A stretch of DNA of 64,000 nucleotides from Nitrospirillum amazonense (GCF_007828045.1 NZ_VITN01000006.1:248001-312000), one strand, 5' to 3'. Shown: positions 49,562 to 59,420, numbered from the stretch's first letter. Made by a program: numbers and translations. The notes: a model not told the origin generated them from the letters alone.

Positions 49562-51166
49562 TCAGGGGCTCGCGCCAGACGCCGCCGGCCGGTCGGCCAG
49601 CAGGGTCTGGCCCGCCAGCTGGGCGCGGCGCAACAGGGGCGGGCTGGTCAGCAGGGTTTCCGCCACCGTCAGGTCCACCGGCGCCGGGCGGTTGCGCTCC
49701 GCCGGGCAGGCGGCGGGCGTGCCGGGGGGCCGGGGCTGGGCGCGCAGGGGGGCCAGGATGGCGGCGGCGTCGGTCAGGCCGGCGGTGCACAGGGCGGGCG
49801 CCAGGCCGTGGTGGTCGAACATGCGGCCGGCCGGCGTCAGGATGCGCGACCAGGTGATGAACAGTTCCCCGCCGTTGGGCAGGGGGGCGACGGTCTGCAC
49901 CACGCCCTTGCCGAAGCTGGTGGTGCCCACGTCCAGGGCCCGCCCGCTGTCCACCAGGGCGCCCAGCACGATCTCGGCGGCGGAGGCCGTCTGCCCATCG
50001 GCCAGCACCACCAGGGGCGCGCCGTCCAGGATGTCGCCCGGGGTCGCGTCGTAGTGCTGCACGCTGTCGGGGTGGCGGCCCACGGTGTTCAGGATGGGGC
50101 CGCTGGTGATGAACAGGTCGGCCACGGCCACCGCTTGGTCCACCAGGCCCCCGGTGTTGCCGCGCAGATCCAGGATCCAGCCGGCAAGGGGGCTGTCCTT
50201 GCTGTCGGTTTCACGCAGGCGGGCAACGGCGAAGCCCACGGCGTCGGCTGTGCCCGCGTTGAAACGGCTGACGTGCAGCACGCCCACGGCGCCCGCCCGC
50301 TCCGCCATCACGGTGGGCAGGATGATGCGCTGGCGGCTGATCAGCACCGTCACCATGCCGCCGGCCCGGGCCACCCGCACCGGCACGCCTGTGCCCTCCG
50401 GCCCGCTCAGGCGGTCCATCATGGCTTCCACCGTCATGGCGGGGCCGCCCCCGCCGGCGGCGTCGACCGGCACCCCGCCAACGGCGGTGATGACATCGCC
50501 CACCCACAGGCCAGCGGCCGAGGCCGGGCTGCCAGGGGCGACGGCGATGATGCGGAAGCCGCGCGGCGTTTCCTCCAGCGTCACGCCGATGCCGACATAG
50601 CCTTCGCGGCGCGATCGCTCCGTCCGCGCCGCCGCCGGCACCGAATAGCGGCTGTAGGGGTCCAGGTCGGCGGTGCCGCCCTCCATCATGGCGCGGAACA
50701 GGGTTTCCCGCGTCTGGTCGCCCGGGCTGGCATCGGCGCCTTGCGCCACCGTCCAGTCGGTGGTGAGGGCGGCCAGATGGGCCCAGGACGCCGCGTCGTG
50801 GCCGGTCGGAAGGGCGAAGGTGCGCGGCGCCCGCCGGCCCACCGCCAGGGTCACGGCCCCGCCCCCCGGCTGCACCGTCACCGTCAGGTCGGGCACCACC
50901 ACGCCGGCATGGACCAGGCCGTCCACCACCAGGCGGCGCATGTCCACCGGTTCCAGGTACAGCTCGTCGAGCTTGCTGTAGGCGCTTTGATAGAACTGCT
51001 CGGCGGTGACGCTGCCGCGATTCGCGGGACCGCCGGCGCAAGCCGCCAGGGCCAAAGCGCCGGCCAAAGCCGCCACCGTCCGGACCAGGGCGGCGCCCCG
51101 GCGGATGCGGTCAGGCCTGACATGGGCGGGCCGGGCACGGCGTGCCCGGCATGTGGCCTGGGCCAC
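49562..51166 (-). CDS. S41 C-terminal-processing peptidase (lipoprotein)
   Basis: 534 residues. The lipobox is in LAGALALAACAGG. A PDZ domain begins EGYVGIGVTLEETPRGFRIIAVAPGSPASAAGLWVGDVITAVGG. The S41 protease domain has ILDLRGNTGGLVDQAVAVADLF, then the catalytic Ser in LADGQTASAAEIVLGAL and the Lys in TTSFGKGVVQT. It cleaves proteins near their C-termini in the periplasm. The tail after about residue 450 is Pro/Arg-rich. Both dyad residues are intact, so it should be active. It is the last gene of the minus-strand rnr/DUF983 group and converges on rebB with a 4-base spacer. Confidence 0.9.
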   Translation of the reverse strand: MAQATCRARRARPAHVRPDRIRRGAALVRTVAALAGALALAACAGGPANRGSVTAEQFYQSAYSKLDELYLEPVDMRRLVVDGLVHAGVVVPDLTVTVQPGGGAVTLAVGRRAPRTFALPTGHDAASWAHLAALTTDWTVAQGADASPGDQTRETLFRAMMEGGTADLDPYSRYSVPAAARTERSRREGYVGIGVTLEETPRGFRIIAVAPGSPASAAGLWVGDVITAVGGVPVDAAGGGGPAMTVEAMMDRLSGPEGTGVPVRVARAGGMVTVLISRQRIILPTVMAERAGAVGVLHVSRFNAGTADAVGFAVARLRETDSKDSPLAGWILDLRGNTGGLVDQAVAVADLFITSGPILNTVGRHPDSVQHYDATPGDILDGAPLVVLADGQTASAAEIVLGALVDSGRALDVGTTSFGKGVVQTVAPLPNGGELFITWSRILTPAGRMFDHHGLAPALCTAGLTDAAAILAPLRAQPRPPGTPAACPAERNRPAPVDLTVAETLLTSPPLLRRAQLAGQTLLADRPAASGASP

Positions 51167-51191
51167 GGCGCCTCCCGATATTGTTTGCCCT

Positions 51192-51575
51192 TCAGCCGCG
51201 GATGCCCATGGCCCACTGCACGCCGATCACGGCCCCCTTGAACAGGGGCAGCAAGGCCAGCGACAGGCCTATGGTCAACGGACCCCACAGGGCTGCGTGG
51301 ACCCATAGGGCGGGGTGGAAATTCTGTTCGACCGCCAAGGCGGCGCCGACCACGATATGGCCGACGACGAAGATGGTAAAGTAGGGCGGCGCGTCGTCGG
51401 CGCGGAATTTGCCCAATTCCAGGCCGCAGTTGGTGCAGACCGGCGCCACCTTGGTATAGCCGGTGAACAGGGTGTGGGCACCGCAGTTGGGGCAGCAGCG
51501 GCGGATGCCGCGCATCATGGCCGTGCCGGCCATGCCCTTGGGCGGTGCGATGATTTCCTCATGCGTGTCCGTCAT
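51192..51575 (-). CDS. DUF983 membrane protein
   Basis: 127 residues from the ATG at 51575, preceded by GGAGGAG at 5 bases; an in-frame ATG at 51662 is rejected because that site is excellent. RGIRRCCPNCGAHTLF then APVCTNCGLELGKFRADDAPPYFTIFVVGHIVVG is the family's Cys-rich opening, two CxxC pairs that can bind one zinc, followed by the PPYF motif. Two membrane segments complete it. The function is unknown; the family sits next to rnr or cytochrome oxidase genes in alphaproteobacteria. Confidence 0.9.
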   Translation of the reverse strand: MTDTHEEIIAPPKGMAGTAMMRGIRRCCPNCGAHTLFTGYTKVAPVCTNCGLELGKFRADDAPPYFTIFVVGHIVVGAALAVEQNFHPALWVHAALWGPLTIGLSLALLPLFKGAVIGVQWAMGIRG

Positions 51576-51792
51576 GGTCTCCTCCATCAGGGCGACTCGG
51601 GCCTCGTGGCCTACTCCCCGGGTGGGGGAGCGTTCATCGGAGGGAACGGGGTCGGTCGTCATGGCCTAGATGATGGGTACAGCCCGAGCCATGGTCCAGA
51701 CGCGTTTCCCAAAGTGCAGCCCTGCTATCTACACTTGTTGTGATTTGCGCGAATTGTGAGCCGGGGAACTGGTTGGGGCGCCGCCGCGCGGC

Positions 51793-52197
51793 TTATCCGT
51801 TGAGCTGCAGCAGATCCCAGCGGGTGCCGTAGAGGTCCTGGAACACCACTACGGTGCCATAGGCTTCAACCCGGGGTTCCTCGCAGAAGGTGACGCCGGC
51901 GGCCTTCATGCGATGATAGTCGCGCCAGAAATCGTCGGTGCGCAGGAACAGGAAGACGCGGCCGCCGGCTTGGTTGCCGATGACGGCCTCCTGCTCCGGC
52001 CCCACCGCCTTGGCCAGCAGCAGACGGGTTTCGCCAGAGTTTGGGGGCGAGCCGGGCGGCGCCATCACCACCCAGCGCTTGCCCCCGCCCAGGTCCGTAT
52101 CCTCCACGGCATCGAAGCCAAGGATGTCGCGGTACCAGGCCTTGGCCTCGTCATAGTCGCGCACGACCAGGCTGATGCCGCCGATGAATTGAGGCAT
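51793..52197 (-). CDS. VOC-superfamily protein (glyoxalase/dioxygenase fold)
   Basis: 134 residues, one VOC module: MPQFIGGISLVVRDYDEAKAWYRDILGFDAVEDTDLGGGKRWVV and the second half FLFLRTDDFWRDYHRMKAAGVTFCEEPRVEAYGTVVVFQDLYGTRWDLLQL. The metal-binding positions that end each strand set (for example Glu or His in VVFQDLYG) are not clearly conserved here, so it may be a binding protein or a non-glyoxalase enzyme. It starts 4 bases after the end of rnr and so belongs to that operon. Function unknown. Confidence 0.85.
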   Translation of the reverse strand: MPQFIGGISLVVRDYDEAKAWYRDILGFDAVEDTDLGGGKRWVVMAPPGSPPNSGETRLLLAKAVGPEQEAVIGNQAGGRVFLFLRTDDFWRDYHRMKAAGVTFCEEPRVEAYGTVVVFQDLYGTRWDLLQLNG

Positions 52198-52201
52198 TCA
52201 C

Positions 52202-54565
52202 TTAATCCTTGAGCGACGGCCGCTTGTTGCGCGCCTTGGTGGCGGTCTTCTTGGTCAGCCGGGCGCGCCCGCCCTTGCCATCCGGTCCCTTGCGGGCGGA
52301 CTGGCCGCCGGCCAGCCAGGGCGCGTCGTCGGTGTCCTCGCCCAGCAGGGCGAAGACCATGCTGCCGGAAATGCGGTCGGCCTCTACCAGGCGGACCTTG
52401 ACGATCGTGCCCAGGCGGTAGGTGCGGCCCCAGCGGCGGCCCACCAGCTGGTGGTTGGCCTCGTCATGGTCGTAGAAGTCATCCGGCAGGGTGGAGATGG
52501 GCACCAGCCCATCGGCGCCCGTCTCGTCCAGGGTGACGAACAGGCCGAAGCGGGTGATGCCGCCGATGCGGCCGGTGAAGGTGCCGCCCACCCTGTCCGA
52601 CAGGTAGGCCGCGACATAGCGGTCCAGGGCGTCGCGCTCCGCCGTGGCGGCGCGGCGCTCGGTGACGGAGATGTGCTCCCCCACCTGCACCAGGCGGCCC
52701 GCTTCCTCCTCATCCAGCCCGCCCGGCCCCAGGCCGTAGGCCTTCACCAGGGCGCGGTGCACCACCAGGTCGGCGTACCGCCGGATGGGGGAGGTGAAGT
52801 GGGCGTAGCGCGGCAGCGCCAGGCCGAAGTGGCCGATGTTTTCCGGCTGGTACAGCGCCTGGGATTGGCTGCGCAGGATGACGGTGTTCACCAGATTGGC
52901 TTCCGGCGTGTCCGCCGCCTTGGCCAGGATGCGGGTGAACAGGATGGGCTTCAGCACCTGGCCCTTGGCCAGGGTATAGCCCAGGGAGCCCAGGAACTGG
53001 CGCAGCGCCTCCAGCTTGTCGCGCGCGGGCTCGGCGTGCACGCGGTACATGCAGGGACTGTGCTTGGCTTCCAGGGCCTCCGCCGCCGCCACGTTGGCGG
53101 CGATCATGAATTCCTCCACCAGGCGGTGGCTGTCCAGGCGGGGGCGCACGCCGATGCTCTGGATGGTGCCGGCCTCGTCCAGCTTCACCACCCGCTCCGG
53201 CAGGTCCAGCTCCAGCGTGCCACGGGCGTCGCGGGCCTTCTGCAGCACGGTGAAGGCGCCGTAGAGCGGATTGATCACCCGCTCCATCAACGGGCCGGTC
53301 AGGTAGTCCGGTTCGCCGTCGCGCGCCTTCTGCACCCGGGTGTAGGTCAGGCGCGCGACGGAGCGCATGAGGCCACGCACGAAGCGGTGGCGCTTCAGGC
53401 GGCCTTGCCCGTCGATCCACATGTGGACCGCCAGGCAGGCGCGGTTGACCTCCGGCTTCAGGGAGCACAGCTCGTTCGACAGCGCCTCGGGCAGCATGGG
53501 CACGACGCGGTCGGGGAAATAGACGCTGTTGCCCCGGTCGAAGGCGTTGCGGTCCAGCGCCATGCCGGGCCGGACGTAAAAGCTGACATCGGCGATGGCC
53601 ACCAGCAGATGCCAGCCGCCGGGATTGTTGGGGTCGGTGTCGGGCTCCGCGAACACGGCGTCGTCGAAGTCGCGCGCGTCTTCGCCATCGATGGTGACCA
53701 GGGGGAAATCGCGCAGGTCGGTGCGCCCCTCCACCGTCGGCTCGGGCGCGGCCTCCGCCTCCTCGATCGCCGCCTTGGCGAATTGGGTGGGGATGGCGTG
53801 CTGGGCGATGGCGATCAGGCTGACGGCGCGCGGCTCGTCGATGCTGCCCAGCCGCTCCACCACCCGCACCTGCTTCAGGCCCAGGCGGGAGGACGGCAGC
53901 AATTCGGCCACCACCAGCTCGCCCGGCTGCGCCCCTTCCGCGTTGGCGTCGGCCACGGCGAATTCCGCCTTGGCGCGGCGGTCCACCGGCTTCAGCCGGC
54001 CGCCGTCGCGGGCCCGCTCATAGATCCCGACGATGCGCGTGGCCGTGCCGCCGTCCAGCTTGCGCATGGTGCGGCCTTCGTAGACATCCTCTTCGCCCTG
54101 CGGCCCATTGTCACGTAACTGGGGCTGGCGCGACAGGCGGGCCAGCACGCGGTCCCCCACCGCCAGGGCGGGGTGGCCGCGCTTCTCGGCGGCCATGTAG
54201 ATGCGGGGCGGCGGCGTCTCATGCGCCCAGCTGGTGGGCCGGGCCAGCACCTCGCCATCCGGCGTCACCTCGGCCACCACCAGCACGGCGACCTCGGGCA
54301 GGGCGGCGGGCACGGCGACGCGGCGGCCCTCGCCCTTCTCGATGCTGCCCTCGCCCTCCAGCTCCTTCAGCAGCTCTTTCAGGACGATGCGGCCGTCGCC
54401 GGTGATGTTGAAGGCGCGCGCGATCTCCCGCTTGCCCACGGGCACGGGGCTGGACTGGATATAGTCCATGATTTCTTCCCGGGTGGGGAAGGGGGCGTCG
54501 GCCGCACGGCGGGCCGGCACCGGCCTGGGCAAAGCCCGCCGGGGGCCCTCCGGACGCTTCGGCAT
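52202..54565 (-). CDS. rnr: Ribonuclease R
   Basis: 787 residues, normal for RNase R. Order: N-terminal helix-turn-helix (FPTREEIMDYIQSSPVPVGKREIARAFNI), cold-shock domain, RNB nuclease core, S1 domain, basic tail. The core has the metal-binding DFPLVTIDGEDARDFDDAVF. The tail (KGPDGKGGRARLTKKTATKARNKR) is Lys-rich and helps to unwind structured RNA. It degrades mRNA and rRNA 3' to 5' and processes tmRNA-bound messages. topA ends 62 bases upstream, and the VOC gene follows directly. Confidence 0.96.
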   Translation of the reverse strand: MPKRPEGPRRALPRPVPARRAADAPFPTREEIMDYIQSSPVPVGKREIARAFNITGDGRIVLKELLKELEGEGSIEKGEGRRVAVPAALPEVAVLVVAEVTPDGEVLARPTSWAHETPPPRIYMAAEKRGHPALAVGDRVLARLSRQPQLRDNGPQGEEDVYEGRTMRKLDGGTATRIVGIYERARDGGRLKPVDRRAKAEFAVADANAEGAQPGELVVAELLPSSRLGLKQVRVVERLGSIDEPRAVSLIAIAQHAIPTQFAKAAIEEAEAAPEPTVEGRTDLRDFPLVTIDGEDARDFDDAVFAEPDTDPNNPGGWHLLVAIADVSFYVRPGMALDRNAFDRGNSVYFPDRVVPMLPEALSNELCSLKPEVNRACLAVHMWIDGQGRLKRHRFVRGLMRSVARLTYTRVQKARDGEPDYLTGPLMERVINPLYGAFTVLQKARDARGTLELDLPERVVKLDEAGTIQSIGVRPRLDSHRLVEEFMIAANVAAAEALEAKHSPCMYRVHAEPARDKLEALRQFLGSLGYTLAKGQVLKPILFTRILAKAADTPEANLVNTVILRSQSQALYQPENIGHFGLALPRYAHFTSPIRRYADLVVHRALVKAYGLGPGGLDEEEAGRLVQVGEHISVTERRAATAERDALDRYVAAYLSDRVGGTFTGRIGGITRFGLFVTLDETGADGLVPISTLPDDFYDHDEANHQLVGRRWGRTYRLGTIVKVRLVEADRISGSMVFALLGEDTDDAPWLAGGQSARKGPDGKGGRARLTKKTATKARNKRPSLKD

Positions 54566-54626
54566 GGAAACTTTCCTTACACTGGACGGCGTGACACTGG
54601 GGACGGCGGGACACTGGACGGCGGGC

Positions 54627-57332
54627 TCAGTCGCCCGCCGCCGCCTTTTTGGTCGTCGTCTTGGTCGCGGGCTTCTTCGCCGCTGCCGTGGCCTTCTTCG
54701 GCGCGGCGGCCTTCTTTTCCGCCGGAGCCTTGGCTGCGGCCTTGGCCCCCGCAGCTTTGGACGGCGCCTTCTTGGCCGCCGCCTTCTTCGGCTTCTCCTC
54801 GCCGTCCGTCGCCGTAGCCGTCGGTTTCTTGCCGCTGTCCTTGGCCGCCTTGGCCGCCAGCAGCTCCACCGCCTGCTCCAGGGTGATGGTGTCGGCGTTG
54901 ATGGCCTTGGGGATGCTGGCGAACAGCTTCAGGTGCTTGACGTAGGGGCCGAAGCGGCCGCTGCCCAGGGTGATGGGCTTGCCGTCCTTGGGATGGTTGC
55001 CCAGCTCGCGGCCCGCCACCGTCTTGCGCGCGGCCACGCCGGCCAGCAGCACCACGGCCCGGTTCAGGCCGATGGTCAGCACGTCGTCATCCGGCGTCAG
55101 GTTCTTGTAGGCGTCGCCATGCTTGAGATAGGGGCCGAAGCGGCCGATGCCGGCCGTGATCTCCTGTCCCGTCTCGGGATGCGGGCCCAGGCTGCGCGGC
55201 AGGGCCAGCAGGCGCAGCGCGATGTCCAAATCCACGTCCTGCGGGTTCATGGCCTTGGGCAGGGACACGCGCTTGGGCTTGGGCTCATCCGGCGCGCCCG
55301 TCTGGACATAGACACCGTAGGGCCCGCGCTTCATGGTCACGGGGTAGCCCGTGTCCGGATCGTTGCCCAGCTCGCGGTCGGCGTTGCCTTCCTCCCCGCC
55401 CTCGATGCTCAGGGGGCGGGTGTATTTGCAGCCCGGATAGTTGGAACAGCCGATGAAGGCGCCGTTCTTGCCCAGCTTCAGCGACAGCCGGCCGTCGCCG
55501 CAGACGGGGCAGACGCGCGGGTCGCGCCCGCCCTCGGCCGGCGTGGGGAAGAAGTGCGGGCCCAGCGCCTCGTCCAAGGCGTCCAGCACCTGGGTGATGG
55601 TCAGATCCTTGGTCCCCTCCACCGCGGCGGAGAAGGCTTGCCAGAACTCGCGCAGCACCGTCTTCCAGTCGATGCGGCCGCCGGAGATGTCGTCCAGCTT
55701 GGTTTCCAGGTCGGCGGTGAAGCCGTACTCGACATACCGGTTGAAGAAGTTCTCCAGGAAGGTCGTGACCAGGCGGCCCCGGTCCTCCGGCTCGAACCGG
55801 CGCTTTTCCAGGCGGACGTAGTTCCGGTCCTGCAACACCTGCAGGATGCTGGCGTAGGTGGACGGCCGGCCGATACCCAGCTCCTCCATCTTCTTCACCA
55901 GGCTGGCCTCGGTGTAGCGCGGCGGCGGCTGGGTGAAGTGCTGGTCGGACTTGACCTCGCCCTTGGCCAAGTCGTCGCCATCCTTCATGGCCGGCAGCCG
56001 GGTGTCCTTGTCCTCGTCATCGCCGGCGTCGTCGCGGTCTTCCTGATAGACCTTCAGGAAGCCGTCGAAGGTGACGATGGAGCCGGTGGCGCGGAACTGC
56101 GCCTCGGATTTCGGCGAGGTGATGTCGACCGACACCTGGTCCAGCTCGGCGCTGGCCATTTGGCAGGCGATGGTGCGCTTCCACACCAGCTCGTACAGGC
56201 GCTGCTCATCCTTGTCCAGGAAGCGGCCCATCTGGTCCGGCCGGCGGAACATGTCGGTGGGGCGGATGGCCTCGTGCGCTTCCTGCGCGTTCTTGGCGCT
56301 GGACTTGTACACGCGCGGGGCGTTGGGCAGGTACTCGTTGCCGAAGGCGGAGGAGATCAGGCGGCGGGCGCCGTCGATGGCCTCGTTCGACAGCTGCACG
56401 CCGTCGGTACGCATATAGGTGATCAGGCCCACCGTCTCACCGCCGATGTCCACGCCCTCATACAGTTTCTGGGCGATGCGCATGGTTTTGGTGGCGCCGA
56501 AGCCCAGCTTGCGGCTGGCCTCCTGCTGCAGGATCGAGGTGGTGAAGGGCGGGAAGGGGTTGCGGCGCACCTGGCGCCGTTCCACCGACCGCACCATGAA
56601 GGACAGCGGGCGGATGGTGGCCAGCGCCGCGTCGGCGTCGCCCTTGTTGCCCAGGGTGAACTTGTCCAGCTTCTTGCCATTCAGGCCCACCAGGCGGGCG
56701 GTGAAGGGCGAGCCCGCCGGCGTGCGGAACGCCGCCTCGATGGTCCAGTATTCCTGCGGGCGGAAGGCCTCGATCTCCGACTCACGCTCGCAGATCAGGC
56801 GCAGGGCCACGGACTGCACGCGGCCGGCGGAGCGCGAGCCGGGCAGCTTGCGCCACAGCACCGGCGACAGGGTGAAGCCCACCAGATAGTCCAGGGCGCG
56901 GCGCGCCAGATAGGCGTCGACCAGTTCCTGGTGCACCTCACGCGGATGGGCGATGGCGTCCAGCACGGCGCTCTTGGTGATCTCGTTGAAGGTGACGCGC
57001 TTCACGTCCACCTTGCCGGTGATGCGCTTCTCATCCAGCAGCTGCTTGACGTGCCAGGCGATGGCCTCCCCCTCGCGATCCGGGTCGGTGGCGAGGTAGA
57101 TGCGCGAGGCGCCCTTGGCGGCGCGGGTGATCTCGTCGATATGGCGTTTGGAGCGGTCGCCCAGCTCCCACTCCATCGAGAAGTCCTCTTCCGGCTTCAC
57201 CGAGCCGTCGCGGGCCGGCAGGTCGCGCACATGGCCGTAGCTGGCGAGAACGGTGAAATCATCGCCCAGGTACTTGTTGATGGTCTTCGCCTTGGCCGGC
57301 GATTCGACGATGAGGACGTTGCTGCCCGACAA
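54627..57332 (-). CDS. topA: DNA topoisomerase I
   Basis: 901 residues from the TTG at 57332 (GCGGGG upstream); a TTG at 57350 is the alternative. The Toprim domain is NVLIVESPAKAKTINKYLGDD, with the DxD in LATDPDREGEAIAWH. The catalytic Tyr is in VGLITYMRTDGVQLS. A C-terminal zinc finger CPVCGDGRLSLKLGKNGAFIGCSNYPGC follows, then repeated topoisomerase C-terminal domains (GIGRFGPYLKHG and GSGRFGPYVKHL). A Lys/Ala-rich tail of about 80 residues, typical of alphaproteobacterial TopA, ends it. It relaxes negatively supercoiled DNA. Only one C4 zinc motif is seen. Confidence 0.96.
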   Translation of the reverse strand: MSGSNVLIVESPAKAKTINKYLGDDFTVLASYGHVRDLPARDGSVKPEEDFSMEWELGDRSKRHIDEITRAAKGASRIYLATDPDREGEAIAWHVKQLLDEKRITGKVDVKRVTFNEITKSAVLDAIAHPREVHQELVDAYLARRALDYLVGFTLSPVLWRKLPGSRSAGRVQSVALRLICERESEIEAFRPQEYWTIEAAFRTPAGSPFTARLVGLNGKKLDKFTLGNKGDADAALATIRPLSFMVRSVERRQVRRNPFPPFTTSILQQEASRKLGFGATKTMRIAQKLYEGVDIGGETVGLITYMRTDGVQLSNEAIDGARRLISSAFGNEYLPNAPRVYKSSAKNAQEAHEAIRPTDMFRRPDQMGRFLDKDEQRLYELVWKRTIACQMASAELDQVSVDITSPKSEAQFRATGSIVTFDGFLKVYQEDRDDAGDDEDKDTRLPAMKDGDDLAKGEVKSDQHFTQPPPRYTEASLVKKMEELGIGRPSTYASILQVLQDRNYVRLEKRRFEPEDRGRLVTTFLENFFNRYVEYGFTADLETKLDDISGGRIDWKTVLREFWQAFSAAVEGTKDLTITQVLDALDEALGPHFFPTPAEGGRDPRVCPVCGDGRLSLKLGKNGAFIGCSNYPGCKYTRPLSIEGGEEGNADRELGNDPDTGYPVTMKRGPYGVYVQTGAPDEPKPKRVSLPKAMNPQDVDLDIALRLLALPRSLGPHPETGQEITAGIGRFGPYLKHGDAYKNLTPDDDVLTIGLNRAVVLLAGVAARKTVAGRELGNHPKDGKPITLGSGRFGPYVKHLKLFASIPKAINADTITLEQAVELLAAKAAKDSGKKPTATATDGEEKPKKAAAKKAPSKAAGAKAAAKAPAEKKAAAPKKATAAAKKPATKTTTKKAAAGD

Positions 57333-57402
57333 GGGGACCCCGCACTGCAATAGGTGGCGATGTTTTCCGAAAACCTTGATCCCGGGACGGCGCTGTCCAG
57401 CT

Positions 57403-58521
57403 TCACGCCAGGCTCACGCGGCCGCCGGGGTGGCGATGCAGACGGCCCGCCAGCTCCAGTTCCAGCAGGATGGTCAGCACCACCGCCGCAGACAATTGGC
57501 AGTCCCGGACAATTTCGTCAATGTGTACCGGGGTCGGGCTTAAGCACAGGGTGACCCGGGCACGGGCCGCCTCCACCTCCTTTTCCCCCGGATCGGCGGG
57601 GGGCGGAACGGGCCCGCCGCCCGAATGCTGGGCATTGAGCGTGGCCAAACCCTGGGGCCCCAGATAGGCCAGGATGTCGTCCGCCGTCTCCACCAAGACC
57701 GCGCCGTCCTTCAGCAGGCGGTTGCAGCCCTGGGCGCGCGGGTCCAGCGGCGACCCCGGCACGGCGAACAGGTCGCGGCCCTGTTCCAGGGCCAGCCGGG
57801 CGGTGATCAGCGATCCGGACTTCAGCGCCGCCTCCACCACCAGCACGCCGCGCGACAGGCCGGAGATCAGGCGGTTGCGCCGGGGGAAATGGCGGGCCTG
57901 CGGCTCCGTCCCCGGCGGCGATTCGGCGACCAAGGCGCCCTGGTCGGCGATGCGCCGGTGCAGATCCGCGTTTTCCGGCGGGTAGATGACGTCCACGCCG
58001 CCGGCCAGCGCCGCGACGGTGCAGCGGTGCAGGGCGGCCTCATGCGCCGCCGTGTCAATGCCGCGCGCCAGGCCGGAAACGACGGTGACGCCGGCCTCCG
58101 CCAGGTCGCGGGAAATCATGGCGGCCAGCTTGCGCCCGGTGAGGGAGGCGTTGCGGGCGCCCACCACGGCGACGGCCGGGCGGCTGAGGCGGGCGGGGTC
58201 GCCCAGCACGGTGATGACGGGCGGCGCGTCCTCGATGGCGGCCAACTGGGCGGGGTAGTCGGGCTCACACCAGCACAGCAGACGGGCGCCCATGCGGTCC
58301 AGGGCCGCCAGCTCCCGTTCGGCGGCGGCGCGCGGCGCGATGCTCAGCGGCCGGTCGCGCCCGCCGCGCCGGGCCAGGTCGGGCAGCGCCTCCAGGGCCG
58401 CGGCCGGGCTGCCGAAGCGCTCCATCAGCCTATGAAAGGTGACGGGGCCCACCGACTCCGTGCGCGTGAGGCGCAGCCAATCCAGGCGCTCGACGGGGGA
58501 AAGGACGCGCGCGCTTCTCAA
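57403..58521 (-). CDS. dprA: DNA-processing protein DprA
   Basis: 372 residues from the TTG at 58521, which overlaps the TGA of the upstream gene as TTGA; no ATG or GTG fits before the conserved region, and the leader upstream is out of family. LDWLRLTRTESVGPVTFHRLMERFG is the SAM-like N-terminus. The Rossmann core has AVAVVGARNASLTGRKLAAMISRDLAEAGVTVVSGLARGIDTAAHEAAL and the nucleotide site QARHFPRRNRLISGLSRGVLVVEAALKSGSLITA. DprA loads RecA on incoming single-stranded DNA. The C-terminal DML1-like winged helix is LSPTPVHIDEIVRDCQLSAAVVLTILLELELAG. Precedes topA. Confidence 0.92.
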   Translation of the reverse strand: MRSARVLSPVERLDWLRLTRTESVGPVTFHRLMERFGSPAAALEALPDLARRGGRDRPLSIAPRAAAERELAALDRMGARLLCWCEPDYPAQLAAIEDAPPVITVLGDPARLSRPAVAVVGARNASLTGRKLAAMISRDLAEAGVTVVSGLARGIDTAAHEAALHRCTVAALAGGVDVIYPPENADLHRRIADQGALVAESPPGTEPQARHFPRRNRLISGLSRGVLVVEAALKSGSLITARLALEQGRDLFAVPGSPLDPRAQGCNRLLKDGAVLVETADDILAYLGPQGLATLNAQHSGGGPVPPPADPGEKEVEAARARVTLCLSPTPVHIDEIVRDCQLSAAVVLTILLELELAGRLHRHPGGRVSLA

Positions 58522-59420
58522 TTGGGCTGTTCCGGGATCTTGAAGCCCAGATAGGTGCCGGCGCTGATGCCCAGCACGCCCAGGCTGTAGGGGTCCAGGT
58601 CCGGCATCTTGCGGTGGACCACCGTCTCGATCAGGAACAGCACGCCGATGACCACCGTCCACACCGCCGTCTGGAAGCGGTGCAGGCTGATGCCGTTGGC
58701 GTCGGTCAGGATGTCATGGACGAAGTCGCGGGACGCCAGCTGCCGGGCCAGGGTGTCGCGGGTGGCGGTCAAGGGGGGCAGGTCGGCCGGCGGCGTGGCC
58801 GGGTCCGCCATCCGCGCCAGCACGCCCTGATAGGCAGCCAGGATGGGGTTGGTCTTGTTCTGCTCCACCATGGCGGCGCCCATGGCGGTGCCGGTGCCCA
58901 GGCCCATCAGGCACAGCGCCTGACCGGTCAGGGTGTCCAGCTCCCCCGTCACCAGGAACAGGTAGAGATATCCCGCCAGGACGATGACGAACCACCAGGC
59001 CATCTGGCTCTGCGCCAGGCTGAAGGCGCGGCGCAGCGGCTTGCCCGTGGCGCTGGTGACGCCGGCGAAGGTGGAGGGCGTGTTGTCGCGCAGCATGTCG
59101 GTGGACATGGCGAGGTACAGCAGGGCGGCGGTGACCGCCACCAGCACCAGCACGCTGCCCACCGCCAGGGTCTTCTGGCTTTGCGGCAGGGATTTCCAGG
59201 CCAGCGCCAGGCTGGCCTCCCCGACGGTGGCTGTGGGGGTGGCGGTCGTGAGGGTAACGCCACTGGCGGGGGGCATGCCTGGGGGCGATGCGGTGGTGAC
59301 GGGTGTCCCGGTGACCGTCGCCGGCGGCGCCGTCTGCGCGTCCGCCGGAACCGCCATCATGTGGAACCCGGCACCCAGCAGCGCCAGCAACGCGGTCACC
59401 AGAAAGATCCTGCGCACCAT
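58518..59420 (-). CDS. Uncharacterised multi-span membrane protein
   Basis: 300 residues from the ATG at 59420, right after GGGGAGGGG; an ATG at 59438 is rejected as it precedes that site. Signal-like N-terminus (MVRRIFLVTALLALLGAGFHMMAVPADA), then a Pro/Thr-rich stretch. Four membrane segments follow: TLAVGSVLVLVAVTAALLYLA, MAWWFVIVLAGYLYLFL, a third around LCLMGLGTGTAMGAAM, and a fourth in TVVIGVLFLIETVV. The end carries LGVLGISAGTYLGFKIPEQPN; a similar short ending occurs in otherwise uncharacterised membrane proteins. The stop overlaps the dprA TTG (TTGA), suggesting coupling. Function unknown. Confidence 0.75.
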   Translation of the reverse strand: MVRRIFLVTALLALLGAGFHMMAVPADAQTAPPATVTGTPVTTASPPGMPPASGVTLTTATPTATVGEASLALAWKSLPQSQKTLAVGSVLVLVAVTAALLYLAMSTDMLRDNTPSTFAGVTSATGKPLRRAFSLAQSQMAWWFVIVLAGYLYLFLVTGELDTLTGQALCLMGLGTGTAMGAAMVEQNKTNPILAAYQGVLARMADPATPPADLPPLTATRDTLARQLASRDFVHDILTDANGISLHRFQTAVWTVVIGVLFLIETVVHRKMPDLDPYSLGVLGISAGTYLGFKIPEQPN

